Assembly (NCBI GenBank): GCA_949127705.1
Contig: CASBQJ010000552.1
Coordinates: 1-8,049 of the forward strand
From: Synechococcales cyanobacterium PMM_0085
Lineage (GTDB): Bacteria; Cyanobacteriota; Cyanobacteriia; Elainellales; Elainellaceae
Direction of reading: 5' to 3'
Length of the DNA stretch: 8,049 nt
Shown one piece after another: positions 7,166 to 8,049 of this stretch (its first letter is position 1; each line of letters begins with the position of its first letter). The notes under the pieces are model-generated. The model had not been told where the DNA came from, made no database searches, and was given only the letters and a program-made list of their open reading frames with translations. Position numbers and translations under genes: made by a program.

Positions 7166-7231
7166 TCTAGATGAGGGAGTCTAGATGCAAGTTTTCTAGA
7201 TAGGAAATACCCAAATTAAGGCAATCTAGAT
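7166..7231. promoter_or_regulatory. Four phased TCTAGAT heptamers upstream of the FHA gene
   Basis: TCTAGAT occurs at 7166-7172, 7180-7186, 7195-7201 and 7225-7231. The start-to-start spacings are 14, 15 and 30 bp, i.e. multiples of about 15 with one unit missing. Each contains the palindrome TCTAGA. The array lies 20-79 bp upstream of the FHA ATG, where promoter and operator elements would be expected. It may be a multi-site operator or the remains of a 15-bp tandem repeat. Confidence 0.5.
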
Positions 7232-7429
7232 CCAAGGTAGGTTTGGGGCTAGTAAACCCAGCTTAAGTCTGGCCACTGGTTGTCATGGGTTCGCGTAGCG
7301 TGCGTGTGCTGCAAACGTTTCGGTTCTCCTGCGCATAGGCTGCGTCAACACATCGGTAAGATGCCACCATTGCGGTAGATCAACTTTCGCCACCCCGGAC
7401 TAGTACTGCGTCAGTTTATCTACATTTGA

Positions 7430-7451
7430 ACAAGGGGCTTAAGCCCCTTGT
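7430..7451. repeat. Perfect 22-bp palindrome
   Basis: Arms ACAAGGGGCTT and AAGCCCCTTGT (7430-7440 and 7441-7451) are exact reverse complements with no spacer. As RNA it would form a strong GC-rich hairpin with a small loop. No T-run follows on either strand. From memory, the AGGGGCTTAAGCCCCT core recurs in many cyanobacterial intergenic regions, so it may be a dispersed palindrome rather than a local regulator. Confidence 0.7.
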
Positions 7452-7507
7452 CTGAGGAGCCTGTAATAGTCGTTACATCAAATCTCCCTGACGTTAATTT
7501 TTAGAAG

Positions 7508-7553
7508 CAGGAGACATAGGACTTTAATCAAATGAACGGCCGATCATCTCCTG
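7508..7553. repeat. 7-bp inverted repeat with 32-nt loop
   Basis: CAGGAGA (7508-7514) pairs exactly with TCTCCTG (7547-7553). A G-T wobble (7507/7554) could extend it on the plus strand. It might be a hairpin, but a 7-bp match over this spacing can also arise by chance. Confidence 0.3.
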
Positions 7554-7580
7554 TTGCAAGAGTAACGAAGTCGTCCTTTT

Positions 7581-7626
7581 AGCCCTAACTATTTTCAGCC
7601 ACAGCTATTATTTTTAGCCACAGCTA
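7581..7626. repeat. Three imperfect copies of AGCCACAGCTA
   Basis: AGCCACAGCTA is exact at 7597-7607 and 7616-7626, and a degenerate copy AGCCCTAACTA lies at 7581-7591. The start spacings are 16 and 19 bp, and T-rich linkers separate the copies. They lie far from any gene start that I can support. Confidence 0.55.
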
Positions 7627-8049
7627 CTGAGCTTCCTGTCACTCATGATCGTTCGCGTCTAGGTGTTTGATAGCCAAGCAGCAAGATGTTGCTAAAGTGC
7701 CACCTATACCTAATCTATTCACCCATTTTTTGGTAGAATCCGGTGCTCTGCTGATCCGGATGGACTCAATAGCGACACGTTCAGCATCACCATCCCTGAT
7801 ATTTTTGTGACCTGCACCGGGTTCAACAGCCTCAATTCATGACTGTTCAAGCACACTTGAATGTTCAACTCACCAGAGCTACACCGTTGGCGACTCACCC
7901 AGATCATCTTGGTAGGGTGCACGATTCGATTCGTACAACACACTTGACACAATTATGTGTGCATCCATTGCTAAATATTAAATTCGCTTAAGCCCTAATT
8001 GGCAACCACTTAGACATCGGAATTCATTGATACTTTACGGATTGGTTCC

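Larger units (their letters stand above)
7147..8049. other. Gene-free region of about 900 bp upstream of the FHA gene
   Basis: I find no frame here with recognisable protein character. The longest are a 77-codon minus-strand frame starting at TTG (7719-7952) and a 50-codon plus-strand frame starting at ATG (7839-7991), neither with a ribosome-binding site or family resemblance. No HIP1 site occurs. The stretch contains the TCTAGAT repeats (7166-7231), a small hairpin GGTTT/AAACC (7240-7258), the palindrome 7430-7451, the inverted repeat 7508-7553 and the triple repeat 7581-7626. It may be a decayed gene, regulatory DNA or the upstream region of a gene beyond the right edge. Confidence 0.65.

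Noticed and set aside
7719..7952. 77-codon minus-strand ORF
   Set aside because: It depends on a TTG start, has no recognisable motif and lacks a ribosome-binding site.
7839..7991. 50-codon plus-strand ORF starting at ATG
   Set aside because: No Shine-Dalgarno, no hydrophobic pattern or family resemblance; kept only as a note in the intergenic entry.
3594..8049. A c-di-GMP plus FHA signalling system
   Set aside because: The two genes are convergent, not co-transcribed, and nothing in either protein points to direct interaction, so adjacency alone is not enough.

Overview
The window looks like cyanobacterial chromosome. The octamer GCGATCGC (HIP1) occurs 12 times in 8 kb, where about 0.1 would be expected by chance, and HIP1 over-representation is a cyanobacterial signature. 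The protein families agree: a DSHCT-type Ski2-like helicase, a CHASE2-PAS-GGDEF-EAL receptor and a small FHA protein. All 12 HIP1 copies lie inside the three genes (5, 4 and 3) and none in the two long non-coding stretches. The genus cannot be determined from the window.

Layout. Positions 1-2630 (minus strand) hold a nearly complete DECH-box RNA helicase that starts at a GTG and runs off the left edge. Positions 2631-3593 are a gene-free divergent region of about 960 bp, rich in inverted and direct repeats. Its most notable part is a plus-strand fold at 3171-3292 shaped like a three-way junction, followed by two more hairpins, all within about 425 bp upstream of the next gene. Positions 3594-6452 (plus) encode a 952-residue membrane protein with CHASE2, PAS, GGDEF and EAL domains, a probable c-di-GMP turnover enzyme. 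A 14-bp-arm palindrome lies between it and the convergent FHA-domain gene at 6613-7146 (minus). Positions 7147-8049 hold no gene I can support, but contain phased TCTAGAT heptamers just upstream of the FHA gene, a perfect 22-bp palindrome, a hairpin and a degenerate triple repeat.

The genes do not form an operon: the helicase and the c-di-GMP gene are divergent, and the c-di-GMP and FHA genes are convergent. Two of them suggest signalling (c-di-GMP turnover and phosphothreonine recognition), but nothing in the sequence links them mechanistically. I see no CRISPR array, transposase, tRNA, rRNA or phage gene. The likeliest undescribed element is the structured, possibly transcribed region at about 3140-3416; its function is unknown.
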